From: Hyperoodon ampullatus
Taxonomy: Eukaryota; Chordata; Mammalia; Artiodactyla; Ziphiidae
Direction of reading: 5' to 3'
Assembly (NCBI GenBank): GCA_949752795.1
Contig: CATKHW010000298.1
Span: 248,001 to 312,000 of the forward strand
Length of the DNA stretch: 64,000 bases
Position 1 is the stretch's first letter. Each line of letters opens with the position of its first letter. Made by a program: the position numbers and the translations under genes. The notes beneath the pieces were generated by a model. That model had not been told where the DNA came from. It searched no databases and saw only the letters and a program-made list of their open reading frames with translations. Of the stretch, positions 52,244 through 64,000 are shown piece by piece.

Positions 52244-53982
52244 CTTGGCCAAAAAGGACGTATGCGTTTTCTCCTGAATATATTCAGGAGAAAACGCATA
52301 CGCCCTTTTTGGCCAAGTGCATCATTGTCGAAGTTGTGCCCCTCTTCCTGTGCTTTAAAGGCGATTCCAACGTACATCTTGAAATCTGTTTCCTGCTATT
52401 CTGCCTCGCTTTCAAGTCTGCCTCGTTGCCTTCCCTCAACAGATTTTTGGACGATAGTTGTCCTTTATTACTCGGCCAGTTTGTGAATTGCTGTGCCCCT
52501 GAGCTCCATTTTTCAACTCGTTTTTGGTGAGCTGACCGCAAGTCCAAAATTTTGGTTCAGGACCTATACTGGTTCCCGGTGGGTGGCTGAGACTTTGGTT
52601 AATTATTCTTCCTGCCGGGAAATTACAGTGATATGTGCCCGTCCAAATGCCTAACAGCTAATTTCTCATTGGTTCTCCCTCTTCCTTTTCATCCTCTGCC
52701 AAATTGGCAACCTGTGCGAACCAGGAGGTTAAATGGGCTGTGTCTCCAAGTTGGGAGGTTGATAGTAAAGCAGATGGAAAGTTAAACCGGAGCACCAGGA
52801 GAGGGACTATTCGTTGAGTTTTAGAAACCTTTCGTATTCACAGTGTGTCCGTTCTCTTGGTTTCCGGTACATGTTATAACTGTAGTAATATTCCCTTCAA
52901 CCTGGAGAGGTGGGACCCATGGAATGGGTGCCATGCATTATTGCTTTAAAGGGTCTGCCTTTGCTCACCAAATCTCACCAATCGTCTCAGTCCCAGGTGT
53001 CCAGCCTTATGCCACATCCAGCTGTCATTGTAGATAGGGTCATTCCAGGTTTCATCAGAGACCCTGAAGGAATTGTAAAGAATTTCCCAGTTTTTTTGTT
53101 TTGTTTTTGAAATTCCTTTTTATAGTGGGTTTGAGCTGATTCTCGCTGCCATGTTTATGCCAGTCTAGACACACTTGATTCCCTTACGGAGACATATCAA
53201 TACATAGGTTTTAAGATTCTTACTAGTCAGATATATTCCTCTGCGGGAAATATGGTGTTTTGAGTCCCTTTCACTGAGGAAGGTGCAGGACTTGTCTATT
53301 CCATAGATGGTTTTTGGAACGGTACCTGTGCTTATATCAAACTCTGGGTTTATGCATCACCCCACCTCTCCTTCCCCCTTAAGCAGGCATAAGAGTGTTT
53401 TCTAAATGTGAGACACTGTTCTCTTTCCTAACTCAGTTCAAGTGTAGCCATGTTTACAGGATCTTCATAAGTGATATCTTATGATAAGTTTCTTTTTCTG
53501 TGTGACTTATTTCACTTAGAATCATCGTAGCTGAAACTACCCATTTTGCTGCTACTGGTCTTATGACATTGATTTCATGGCTGAGGGATATTCCATCGTA
53601 CATAAGTACCACAATTTTTTGAACCATTTTTATATTTCCTGGGATATTTAAGGTGTACCCAAGTTGAGGTCCTTGTAAGCAGTGCAGCCCTAAATTTTGG
53701 GGTGGCTCTGTCTTATTGATTTTCAGTTTTCCCAAGGTATATTCCCTAGACTGGAAGTGCCCTTGGCTCTGTAGCTCAGTTCTTTACTTGTTTTAGGGAA
53801 CACAATGCACTCCTCCAGAGAGGCAGTTGGCAATTTACATCCTGCCCATCAGCATAACAAGGCTCCCTGTTCTCCAGGGCCTGTCTTGCCTTTCTGGTTT
53901 TTACACATTTTGTGGATGTCCCTTTTGACCGGTGGGAAGTGATACTTCTTTGTAGTGCAGATTTGCATTGCCCGCTTGCTTG
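52244..53982. repeat. Satellite unit M31, type C, 1,739 bp
   Basis: Palindrome 52244-52317, one type C mismatch; T-rich tract from 53091; L1 relic 53091 to about 54019. Counterpart of M11 (shared tatggtgtttt and catagatgg), with private ggagaggtggg and gctgtcattg. Confidence 0.96.
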
Positions 53983-55718
53983 CTTGCCCAAAAAGGGCGT
54001 ATGCGTTTTCTCCTGAATATATTCAGGAGAAAACGCATACGCCCTTTTTGGCCAAGTGCATCATTGTCGAAGTTGTGCCCCTCTTCCTGTGCTTTAAAGG
54101 CGATTCCAACGTACCACTTGAAATCTGTTTCCTGCTATTCTGCCTCGATTTCAAGTCCGCCTCGTTGCCTTCCCTCAACAGATTTTTGGACGATAGTTGT
54201 CCTTTATTACTCGGCCAGTTTGTGAATTGCTGTGCCCCTGAGCTCCATTTTTCAACTCGTTTTTGTTGAGCTGACCGCAAGTCCAAAATTTTGGTTCAGG
54301 ACCTATACTGGTTCCTGGTGGGGGGCTGAGACTTTGGTTAATTCTTCTTCCTGTCGGGAAGTTAGAGTGATATGTGCCCGACAAAATACCTAACAGCTAC
54401 TCTCTCATTGGTTCTCCCTCTTCCCTTTCATCCTCTGCCAAATTGGAAACCTGTGTGAACCAGGAGGTTGAAGGGGCTGTCTCTCCAAGTTGGGAGATTG
54501 ATAGTAAAGCAGATGGAAAGTCAAACCGGAGCACCAGGAGAGGGACTATTCGTTGAGTTTTAGAAACCTTTCATATTCACAGTGTGTCCATTCTCTAGGT
54601 TTCTCGTACATGTTATAACTGTAGTAATATTCCCTTCAACCTGGAGAGTTGGGACCCATGGAATGGGTGTCATGCATTATTGCTTTAAAGGGTCTGAATT
54701 TGCTCACCAAATCTCACCAATCGTCTCAGTCCCAAGTGTCCAGCCTTATGCCACATCCAGCTGTCGTTGTAGATAGGGTCATTCCAGGGTTCATCAGAGA
54801 CCCTGAAGGAATTGTAAAGAATTTCCCAGTTTTTTTGTTTTGTTTTTGAAATTCCTTTTTATAGTGGGTTTGAGCTGATTCTCGCTGCCATGTTTATGCC
54901 AGTCTAGACACACTTGATTCCCTTACGGAGACATATCAATACATAGGTTTTAAGATTCTTACTAGTCAGATATATTCCTCTGCGGGAAATATGGGGTTTT
55001 GAGTCCCTTTCACTGAGGAAGGTGTAGGTCTTGTCTATTCCATAGTTGGTTTTTGGAACGGTACCTGTGCTTATATGAAACTCTGGTTTTATGCATCACC
55101 CCACCTCTCCTTCCCCCTTAAGCAGGCATAAGATTGTTTTCTAAATGTGAGACACTGTTCTCTTTCCTAACTCAGTTCAAGTGTAGCCATGTTTACAGGA
55201 TCTTCATAAGTGATATCTTATGATAAGTTTCTTTCTCTGTGACTTATTTCACTTAGAATCATCGTACCTGAATCTACCCATTTTGCTGCTACTGGTCTTA
55301 TGACATTGATTTCATGGCTGAGGGATATTCTATCGTACGTAAGTACCACAATTTTTTGAACCATTTTTATATTTCCTGGGATATTTAAGGTGTACACAAG
55401 TGAGGTCCTTGTAAGCAGTGCAGCCCTAAATTTTGGGGTGGCTCTGTCTTATTGATTTTCAGTTTTCCCAAGGTATATTCCCTAGACTGGAAGTGCCCTT
55501 GGCTCTGTAGCTCTGTTCTTTACTTGTTTTAGGGACCACAATGCACTCCTCCAGAGAGGCAGTTGGCAATTTACATCCCGCCCATCAGCATAACAAGGCT
55601 CCCTGTTCTCCAGGGCCTGTCTTGCCTTTCTGGTTTTTACACATTTTGTGCATGTCCCTTTTGACCGGTGGGAAGTGATACTTCTTTGTAGTGCAGATTT
55701 GCATTGCCCGCTTGCTTG
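53983..55718. repeat. Satellite unit M32, D front and E back (hybrid), 1,736 bp
   Basis: Palindrome 53983-54056, one mismatch (TTGCCCAA); T-rich tract from 54830; L1 relic 54830 to about 55755. Matches M12 up to 54605 and M13 from 54670. One unit is therefore missing relative to the M12-M13 pair. Confidence 0.96.
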
Positions 55719-57457
55719 CTTGGCCAAAAAGGACGTATGCGTTTTCTCCTGAATATATTCAGGAGAAAACGCATACGCCCTTTTTGGCCAAGTGCATCAT
55801 TGTCGAAGTTGTGCCCCTCTTCCTGTGCTTTAAAGGCGATTCCAACGTACATCTTGAAATCTGTTTCCTGCTATTCTGCCTCGCTTTCAAGTCTGCCTCG
55901 TTGCCTTCCCTCAACAGATTTTTGGACGATAGTTGTCCTTTATTACTCGGCCAGTTTGTGAATTGCTGTGCCCCTGAGCTCCATTTTTCAACTCGTTTTT
56001 GGTGAGCTGACCGCAAGTCCAAAATTTTGGTTCAGGACCTATACTGGTTCCCGGTGGGTGGCTGAGACTTTGGTTAATTATTCTTGCTGCCGGGAAATTA
56101 CAGTGATATGTGCCCGTCCAAATGCCTAACAGCTAATTTCTCATTGGTTCTCCCTCTTCCTTTTCATCCTCTGCCAAATTGGCAACCTGTGCGAACCAGG
56201 AGGTTAAATGGGCTGTCTCTCCATGTTGGGAGGTTGATAGTAAAGCAGATGGAAAGTTAAACCGGAGCACCAGGAGAGGGACTATTCGTTGAGTTTTAGA
56301 AACCTTTCGTATTCACAGTGTGTCCGTTCTCTTGGTTTCCGGTACATGTTATAACTGTAGTAATATTCCCTTCAACCTGGAGAGTTGGGACCCATGGAAT
56401 GGGTGCCATGCATTATTGCTTTAAAGGGTCTGCCTTTGCTCACCAAATCTCACCAATCGTCTCAGTCCCAGGTGTCCAGCCTTATGCCACATCCAGCTGT
56501 CGTTGTAGATAGGGTCATTCCAGGTTTCATCAGAGACCCTGAAGGAATTGTAAAGAATTTCCCAGTTTTTTTGTTTTGTTTTTGAAATTCCTTTTTATAG
56601 TGGGTTTGAGCTGATTCTCGCTGCCATGTTTATGCCAGTCTAGACACACTTGATTCCCTTACGGAGACATATCAATACATAGGTTTTAAGATTCTTACTA
56701 GTCAGATATATTCCTCTGCGGGAAATATGGGGTTTTGAGTCCCTTTCACTGAGGAAGGTGCAGGTCTTGTCTATTCCATAGTTGGTTTTTGGAACGGTAC
56801 CTCTGCTTATATCAAACTCTGGGTTTATGCATCACCCCACCTCTCCTTCCCCCTTAAGCAGGCATAAGAGTGTTTTCTAAATGTGAGACACTGTTCTCTT
56901 TCCTAACTCAGTTCAAGTGTAGCCATGTTTACAGGATCTTCATAAGTGATATCTTATGATAAGTTTCTTTTTCTCTGTGACTTATTTCACTTAGAATCAT
57001 CGTAGCTGAAACTACCCATTTTGCTGCTACTGGTCTTATGACATTGATTTCATGGCTGAGGGATATTCCATCGTACATAAGTACCACAATTTTTTGAACC
57101 ATTTTTATATTTCCTGAGATATTTAAGGTGTACCCAAGTTGAGGTCCTTGTAAGCAGTGCAGCCCTAAATTTTGGGGTGGCTCTGTCTTATTGATTTTCA
57201 GTTTTCCCAAGGTATATTCCCTAGACTGGAAGTGCCCTTGGCTCTGTAGCTCAGTTCTTTACTTGTTTTAGGGAACACAATGCACTCCTCCAGAGAGGCA
57301 GTTGGCAATTTACATCCCGCCCATCAGCATAACAAGGCTCCCTGTTCTCCAGGGCCTGTCTTGCCTTTCTGGTTTTTACACATTTTGTGGATGTCCCTTT
57401 TGACCGGTGGGAAGTGATACTTCTTTGTAGTGCAGATTTGCATTGCCCGCTTGCTTG
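55719..57457. repeat. Satellite unit M33, type C, 1,739 bp
   Basis: Palindrome 55719-55792, one type C mismatch; T-rich tract from 56566; L1 relic 56566 to about 57494. Counterpart of M14 at offset 33,011, sharing attattcttgctgcc and acctctgcttat. Confidence 0.96.
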
Positions 57458-59194
57458 CTTGGCCAAAATGGGCGTATGCGTTTTCTCCTGAATATATTCA
57501 GGAGAAAACGCATACACCCTTTTTGGCCAAGTGCATCATTGTCGAAGTTGTGCCCCTCTTCCTGTGCTTTAAAGGCGATTCCAACGTACCTCTTGAAATC
57601 TGTTTCCTGCTATTCTGCCTCGCTTTCAAGTCCGCCTCGTTGTCTTCCCTCAACAGGTTTTTTGATGATAGTTGTCCTTTATTACTCGGCCTGTTTGTGA
57701 ATTGCAGTGCCCCTGAGCTCCATTTTTCACCTCGTTTTTGGTGAGCTGACCGCAAGTCCAACATTTTGGTTCAGGACCTATACTGGTTCCCGGTGGGGGG
57801 CTGAGACTTTGTTTAATTCTTCTTCCTGCCGGGAACTTAGTGTGATATGTGCCCGTCCAAATGCCTAACAGCTACTCTCTCATTGGTTCTCCCTCTTCCC
57901 TTTCATCCTCTGCGAAATTGGAAACCTGTGTGAACGAGGAGGTTGAAGGTGCTGTCTCTCCAAGTTGGGAGATTGATAGTAAAGCAGATGGAAAGTCAAA
58001 CTGGAGCACCAGGAGAGGGACTATTCGTTGAGTTTTAGAAAGCTTTCATATTCACAGTGTGTCCGTTCTCTAGGTTTCTCGTACATGTTATAACTGTAGT
58101 AATATTCCCTTCAACCTGGAGAGTTGGGACCCATGGAATGGGTGCCATGCATTATTGCTTTAAAGGGCCTGCATTTGCTCACCCAATCTCACCAATCCTC
58201 TCAGTCCCAAGTGTCCAGCCTTATGCCACATCCATCTGTCGTTGTAGATAGTGTCATTCCAGGTTTCATCAGAGACCCTGAAGGAATTGTAAAGAATTTC
58301 CCAGTTTTTTTGTTTTGTTTTTGAAATTCCTTTTTATAGTGGGTTTGAGCTGATTCTCACTGCCATGTTTATGCCAGTCTAGACACACCTGATTCCCATA
58401 CGGAGACATATCAATACATAGGTTTTAAGATTCTTAATAGTCAGTTATATTCCTCTGCGGGAAATATGGGGTTTTGAGTCCCTTTCCCTGATGAAGGTGT
58501 AGGTCTTGTCTATTCCATAGTTGGTTTTTGGAACGGTACCTGTGCTTATATCAAACTCAGGTTTTATGCATCACCCCACCTCTCCTTCCCCCTTAAGCAG
58601 GCATAAGAGTTTTTTCTAAATGTGAGACACTGTTCTCTTTCCTAACTCAGTTCAAGTGTAGCCATGTTTACAGGATCTTCATAAGTGATATCTTATGATA
58701 AGTTTCTTTCTCTGTGACTTATTTCACTTAGAATCATCGTACCTGAATCTAACCATTTTGCTGCTACTGGTCTTATGACATTGATTTCATGGCTGAGGGA
58801 TATTCCATCGTACGTAAGTACCACAATTTTTTGAACCATTTTTATATTTCCTGGGATATTTAAGGTGTACCCAAGTTGAGGTCCTTGTAAGCAGTGCAGC
58901 CCTAAATTTTGGGGTGGCTCTGTCTTATTGATTTTCAGTTTTCCCAAGGTATATTCCCTAGACTGGAAGTGCCCTTGGCTCTGTAGCTGTGTTCTTTACT
59001 TGTTTTAGGGAACACAATGTACTCCTCCAGAGAGGCAGTTGGCAATTTACATCCCGCCCATCAGCATAACAAGGCTCCCTGTTCTCCTGGGCCTGTCCTG
59101 CCTTTCTGGTTTTTACACATTTTGTGGATGTCCCTTTTGACCGGTGGGAAGTGATACTTCTTTGTAGTGCAGATTTGCATTGCCCGCTTGCTTG
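57458..59194. repeat. Satellite unit M34, type F, 1,737 bp
   Basis: Palindrome 57458-57531, the same two mismatches as M15; T-rich tract from 58305; L1 relic 58305 to about 59231. Counterpart of M15 with very few differences. Confidence 0.96.
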
Positions 59195-60933
59195 CTTGGC
59201 CAAAAAGGGCGTATGCGTTTTCTCCTGAATATATTCAGGAAAAAACGCATACGCCCTTTTTGGCCAAGTGCATCATTGACGAAGTTGTGCCCCTCTTCCT
59301 GTGCTTTAAAGGCGATTCCAACGTACCTCTTGAAATCTGTTTCCTGCTATTCTGCCTCGCTTTCAAGTCCGCCTCGTTGCCTTCCCTCAACAGATTTCTG
59401 GACGATAGTTGTCCTTTATTACTCGGCCAGTTTGTGAATTGCTGTGCCCCTGAGCTCCATTTTTCAACTCGTTTTTGGTGAGCTGACCGCAAGTCCAAAA
59501 TTTTGGTTCAGGACCTATACTGGTTCCCAGTGGGTGGCTGAGACTTTGGTTAATTATTCTTCCTGCCGGGAAATTACAGTGATATGTGCCCGTCCAAATG
59601 CCTAACAGCTAATTTCTCATTGGTTCTCCCTCTTCCTTTTCATCCTCTGCCAAATTGGCAACCTGTGCGAACCAGGAGGTTAAATGGGCTGTCTCTCCAA
59701 GTTGGGAGGTTGATAGTAAAGCAGATGGAAAGTTAAACCGGAGCACCAGGAGAGGGACTATTCGTTGAGTTTTAGAAACCTTTCGTATTCACAGTGTGTC
59801 CGTTCTCTTGGTTTCCGGTACATGTTATAACTGTAGTAATATTCCCTTCAACCTGGAGAGTTGGGACCCATGGAATGGGTGCCATGCATTATTGCTTTAA
59901 AGGGTCTGCCTTTGCTCACCAAATCTCACCAATCGTCTCAGTCCCAGGTGTCCAGCCTTATGCCACATCCAGCTGTCGTTGTAGATAGGGTCATTCCAGG
60001 TTTCATCAGAGACCCTGAAGGAATTGTAAAGAATTTCCCAGTTTTTTTGTTTTGTTTTTGAAATTCCTTTTTATAGTGGGTTTGAGCTGATTCTCGCTGC
60101 CATGTTTATGCCAGTCTAGACACACTTGATTCCCTTACGGAGACATATCAATACATAGGTTTTAAGATTCTTACTAGTCAGATATATTCCTCTGCGGGAA
60201 ATATGGGGTTTTGAGTCCCTTTCACTGAGGAAGGTGCAGGTCTTGTCTATTCCATAGTTGGTTTTTGGAACGGTACCTGTGCTTATATCAAACTCTGGGT
60301 TTATGCATCACCCCACCTCTCCTTCCCCCTTAAGCAGGCATAAGAGTGTTTTCTAAATGTGAGACACTGTTCTCTTTCCTAACTCAGTTCAAGAGTAGCC
60401 ATGTTTACAGGATCTTCATAAGTGATATCTTATGATAAGTTTCTTTTTCTCTGTGACTTATTTCACTTAGAATCATCGTAGCTGAAACTACCCATTTTGC
60501 TGCTACTGGTCTTATGACATTGATTTCATGGCTGAGGGATATTCCATCGTACATAAGTACCACAATTTTTTGAACCATTTTTATATTTCCTGGGATATTT
60601 AAGGTGTACCCAAGTTGAGGTCCTTGTAAGCAGTGCAGCCCTAAATTTTGGGGTGGCTCTGTCTTATTGATTTTCAGTTTTCCCAAGGTATATTCCCTAG
60701 ACTGGAAGTGCCCTTGGCTCTGTAGCTCAGTTCTTTACTTGTTTTAGGGAACACAATGCACTCCTCCAGAGAGGCAGTTGGCAATTTACATCCCGCCCAT
60801 CAGCATAACAAGGCTCCCTGTTCTCCAGGGCCTGTCTTGCCTTTCTGGTTTTTACACATTTTGTGGATGTCCCTTTTGACCGGTGGGAAGTGATACTTCT
60901 TTGTAGTGCAGATTTGCATTGCCCGCTTGCTTG
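59195..60933. repeat. Satellite unit M35, counterpart of M16, 1,739 bp
   Basis: Palindrome 59195-59268 with the TTCAGGAAAAAA mismatch of M16; T-rich tract from 60042; L1 relic 60042 to about 60970. Private: cattgacgaag at about 59275. Confidence 0.95.
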
Positions 60934-62672
60934 CTTGGCCAAAAAGGGCGTATGCGTTTTCTCCTGAATATATTCAGGAGAAAACGCATACGCCCTTTTT
61001 GGCCAAGTGCATCATTGTCGAAGTTGTGCCCCTCTTCCTGTGCTTTAAAGGCGATTCCAACGTACCTCTTGAAATCTGTTTCCTGCTATTCTGCCTCGCT
61101 TTCAAGTCCGCCTCGTTGCCTTCCCTCAACAGATTTTTGGACGATAGTTGTCCTTTATTACTCGGCCAGTTTGTGAATTGCTGTGCCCCTGAGCTCCATT
61201 TTTCAACTCGTTTTTGGTGAGCTGACCGCAAGTCCAAAATTTTGGTTCAGGACCTATACTGGTTCCTGGTGGGGGGCTGAGACTTTGGTTAATTCTTCTT
61301 CCTGCCGGGAAGTTAGAGTGATATGTGCCCGACAAAATACCTAACAGCTACTCTCTCATTGGTTCTCCCTCTTCCCTTTCATCCTCTGCCAAATTGGAAA
61401 CCTGTGTGAACCAGGAGGTTGAAGGGGCTGTCTCTCCAAGTTGGGAGATTGATAGTAAAGCAGATGGAAAGTTAAACCGGAGCACCAGGAGAGGGACTAT
61501 TCGTTGAGTTTTAGAAACCTTTCATATTCACAGTGTGTCCATTCTCTAGGTTTCTCGTACATGTTATAACTGTAGTAATATTCCCTTCAACCTGGAGAGT
61601 TGGGACCCATGGAATGGGTGCCATGCATTATTGCTTTAAAGGGTCTGCATTTGCTCACCCAATCTCACCAATCCTCTCAGTCTCAAGGGTCCAGCCTTAT
61701 GCCACATCCAGCTGTCGTTGTAGATAGGGTCATTCCAGGGTTCATCAGAGACCCTGAAGGAATTGTAAAGAATTTCCCAGTTTTTTTGTTTTGTTTTTGA
61801 AATTCCTTTTTATAGTGGGTTTGAGCTGATTCTCGCTGCCATGTTTATGTCAGTCTAGACACACTTGATTCCCTTACAGAGACATATCAATACATAGGTT
61901 TTAAGATTCTTACTAGTCAGATATATTCCTCTGTGGGAAATATGGGGTTTTGAGTCCCTTTCACTGAGGAAGGTGTAGGTCTTGTCTATTTCATAGTTGG
62001 TTTTTGGAACGGTACCTGTGCTTATATCAAACTCTGGTTTTATGCATCACCCCACCTCTCCTTCCCCCTTAAGCAGGCATAAGAGTGTTTTCTAAATGTG
62101 AGACATTCTTCTCTTTCCTAACTCAGTTCAAGTGTAGCCATGTTTACAGGATCTTCATAAGTGATATCTTATGATAAGTTTCTTTTTCTGTGCGACTTAT
62201 TTCACTTAGAATCATCATACCTGAATCCACCCATTTTGCTGCTACTGGTCTTATGACATTGATTTCATGGCTGAGGGATATTCCATCGTACGTAAGTACC
62301 ACAATTTTTTGAACCATTTTTATATTTCCTGGGATATTTAAGGTGTACCCAAGTTGAGGTCCTTGTAAGCAGTGCAGCCCTAAATTTTGGGGTGGCTCTG
62401 TCTTATTGATTTTCAGTGTTCCCAAGGTATATTCCCTAGACTGGAAGTGCCCTTGGCTCTGTAGCTCTGTTCTTTACTTGTTTTAGGGAACACAATGCAC
62501 TCCTCCAGAGAGGCAGTTGGCAATTTACATCCCGCCCATCAGCATAACAAGGCTCCCTGTTCTCCAGGGCCTGTCTTGCCTTTCTGGTTTTTACACATTT
62601 TGTGGATGTCCCTTTTGACCGGTGGGAAGTGATACTTCTTTGTAGTGCAGATTTGCATTGCCCGCTTGCTTG
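60934..62672. repeat. Satellite unit M36, E-like front and D body (inserted unit), 1,739 bp
   Basis: Palindrome 60934-61007 is perfect; T-rich tract from 61781; L1 relic 61781 to about 62709. The front resembles M17 (tttttggtgagc near 61212); from about 61266 it has type D marks (ggttcctggtgggggg, gcccgacaaaat). It sits between the counterparts of M16 and M17, where the first copy has no unit. Confidence 0.93.
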
Positions 62673-64000
62673 CTTGGCCAAAAAGGGCGTATGCGTTTTC
62701 TCCTGAATATATTCAGGAGAAAACGCATACGCCCTTTTTGGCCAAGTGCATCATTGTCGAAGTTGTGCCCCTCTTCCTGTGCTTTAAAGGCGATTCCAAC
62801 GTACCTCTTGAAATCTGTTTCCTGCTATTCTGCCTCGCTTTCAAGTCCGCCTCGTTGCCTTCCCTCAACAGATTTTTGGACGATAGTTGTCCTTTATTAC
62901 TCGGCCAGTTTGTGAATTGCTGTGCCCCTGAGCTCCATTTTTCAACTCGTTTTTGGTGAGCTGACCGCAAGTCCAAAATTTTGGTTCAGGACCTATACTG
63001 GTTCCCGGTGGGTGGCTGAGACTTTGGTTAATTCTTCTTCCTGCCGGGAAATTACAGTGATATGTGCCCGTCCAAATGCCTAACAGCTACTCTCTCATTG
63101 GTTCTCCCTCTTCCCTTTCATCCTCTGCCAAATTGGAAACCTGTTCGAACCAGGAGGTTAAAGGGGCAGTCTCTCCAAGTTGGGAGGTTGATAGTAAAGC
63201 AGATGGAAAGTCAAACCGGAGCACCAGGAGAGGTACTATTCGTTGAGTTTTAGAAACCTTTCGTATTCACAGTGTGTCCGTTCTCTAGGTTTCCGGTACA
63301 TGTTATAACTGTAGTAATATTCCCTTCAACCTGGAGAGTTGGGACCCATGGAATGGGTGCCATGCATTATTGCTTTAAAGGGTCTGCCTTTGCTCACCAA
63401 ATCTCACCAATCGTCTCAGTCCCAGGTGTCCAGCCTTATGCCACATCCAGCTGTCGTTGTAGATAGGGTCATTCCAGGTTTCATCAGAGACCCTGAAGGA
63501 ATTGTAAAGAATTTCCCAGTTTTTTTGTTTTGTTTTTGAAATTCCTTTTTATAGTGGGTTTGAGCTGATTCTCGCTGCCATGTTTATGCCAGTCTAGACA
63601 CACTTGATTCCCTTACGGAGACCTATCAATACATAGGTTTTAAGATTCTTACTAGTCAGATATATTCCTCTGCGGGAAATATGGGGTTTTGAGACCCTTT
63701 CACTGAGGAAGGTGCAGGTCTTGTCTATTCCATAGTTGGTTTTTGGAACGGTACCTGTGCTTATATCAAACTCTTGGTTTATGCATCACCCCACCTCTCC
63801 TTCCCCCTTAAGCAGGCATAAGAGTGTTTTCTAAATGTGAGACACTGTTCTCTTTCCTAACTCAGTTCAAGTGTAGCCATGTTTACAGGATCTTCATAAG
63901 TGATATCTTATGATAAGTTTCTTTTTCTCTGTGACTTATTTCACTTAGAATCATCGTAGCTGAAACTACCCATTTTGCTGCTACTGGTCTTATGACATTG
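62673..64000. repeat. Satellite unit M37, partial, M17 front and M18 tail (hybrid)
   Basis: Palindrome 62673-62746 is perfect; T-rich tract from 63520; L1 relic from 63520 to the window edge. Front as M17, including its type C patch. By 63694 it has the gagacccttt variant of M18, and later the type C tail gtagctgaaactaccc. The window ends inside the ORF2 relic. Confidence 0.94.

Larger units (their letters stand above)
48315..63450. repeat. Second copy of a ~15 kb block of the array (first copy ~13.56-28.7 kb)
   Basis: M29-M32 pair with M9-M12 at offset 34,750; M33-M35 pair with M14-M16 at offset 33,011; the front of M37 pairs with M17 at 34,750. Pairing rests on variants found only in each pair, such as catagatgg (M11/M31), ggtctgaattt (M13/M32) and gcctgtttgtg (M15/M34). 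The left edge falls between 48071 and 48315. Confidence 0.9.
1..64000. repeat. Tandem satellite array, ~1.74 kb unit, 36 complete and 2 partial copies
   Basis: The same sequence recurs every 1,733 to 1,740 bp from end to end with no spacer and no inverted unit. The landmark palindromes start at 115, 1853, 3592, 5330, 7066 and so on to 62673. Units differ mostly by single-base changes and indels of one to a few bases, and the same changes recur in sets of units, so units can be sorted into types. A satellite made of complex 1.7-kb units containing a 5'-truncated LINE-1 fits the common cetacean satellite (family knowledge from memory). What I see directly is the periodicity; the species group is inference. 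Neither array edge is in the window. Confidence 0.99.

Noticed and set aside
115..62746. Regularly spaced palindromes as a CRISPR-like array
   Set aside because: Spacing is ~1.66 kb of homologous sequence, not short unique spacers, and there are no cas genes; the content is mammalian L1.
1..64000. tRNA, rRNA, telomeric repeats or a bacterial operon
   Set aside because: None seen; the whole window is accounted for by the satellite unit.

Overview
The whole 64 kb window is one uninterrupted satellite DNA array. A unit of about 1.74 kb (1,733 to 1,740 bp) repeats head to tail with no other sequence between copies. There are 36 complete units, plus a 114-bp fragment at the left edge and a 1,328-bp partial unit at the right edge; neither end of the array is in view. 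I see no functional protein gene, RNA gene, CRISPR array or bacterial feature. The short open frames recur in every unit as overlapping frames on both strands and are best read as by-products of a young, homogeneous repeat.

Each unit, taken from its palindrome, has three parts. (1) A 74-bp inverted repeat with 37-bp arms and no spacer, perfect in 17 of 37 units and with one or two mismatches in the rest. (2) About 770 bp of sequence I cannot assign to any family. (3) About 930 bp of a LINE-1 (L1) retrotransposon on the minus strand: a T-rich tract (the L1 A-tail read on the plus strand), then the L1 3' UTR, then the C-terminal part of ORF2, cut off at the palindrome. The ORF2 relic is recognisable at protein level but frameshifted.

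The L1 3' UTR resembles the cetartiodactyl type as I remember it. A ~1.74 kb L1-containing satellite fits the 'common cetacean satellite' described by Arnason and colleagues and the L1-derived cetacean satellites of Kapitonov, Holmquist and Jurka (both from memory). The most likely source is constitutive heterochromatin of a whale or non-delphinid toothed whale; delphinid units are remembered as shorter, about 1.58 kb. No database search was possible.

The interest lies in the higher-order structure. Diagnostic variants sort the units (numbered M1 to M37) into types. M1-M14 follow a trimeric order of about 5.21 kb (types A or D, then B or E, then C). M15-M21 are mixed and more diverged. M22-M28 follow a dimeric order of about 3.475 kb (types J and K), with one extra K copy. 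M29-M37 return to the trimer types and form a second copy of M9-M17, about 15 kb long, offset by 34,750 bp and then 33,011 bp. Single-unit gains and losses, hybrid units with mapped crossover intervals, and one conversion-like patch record recent unequal exchange.
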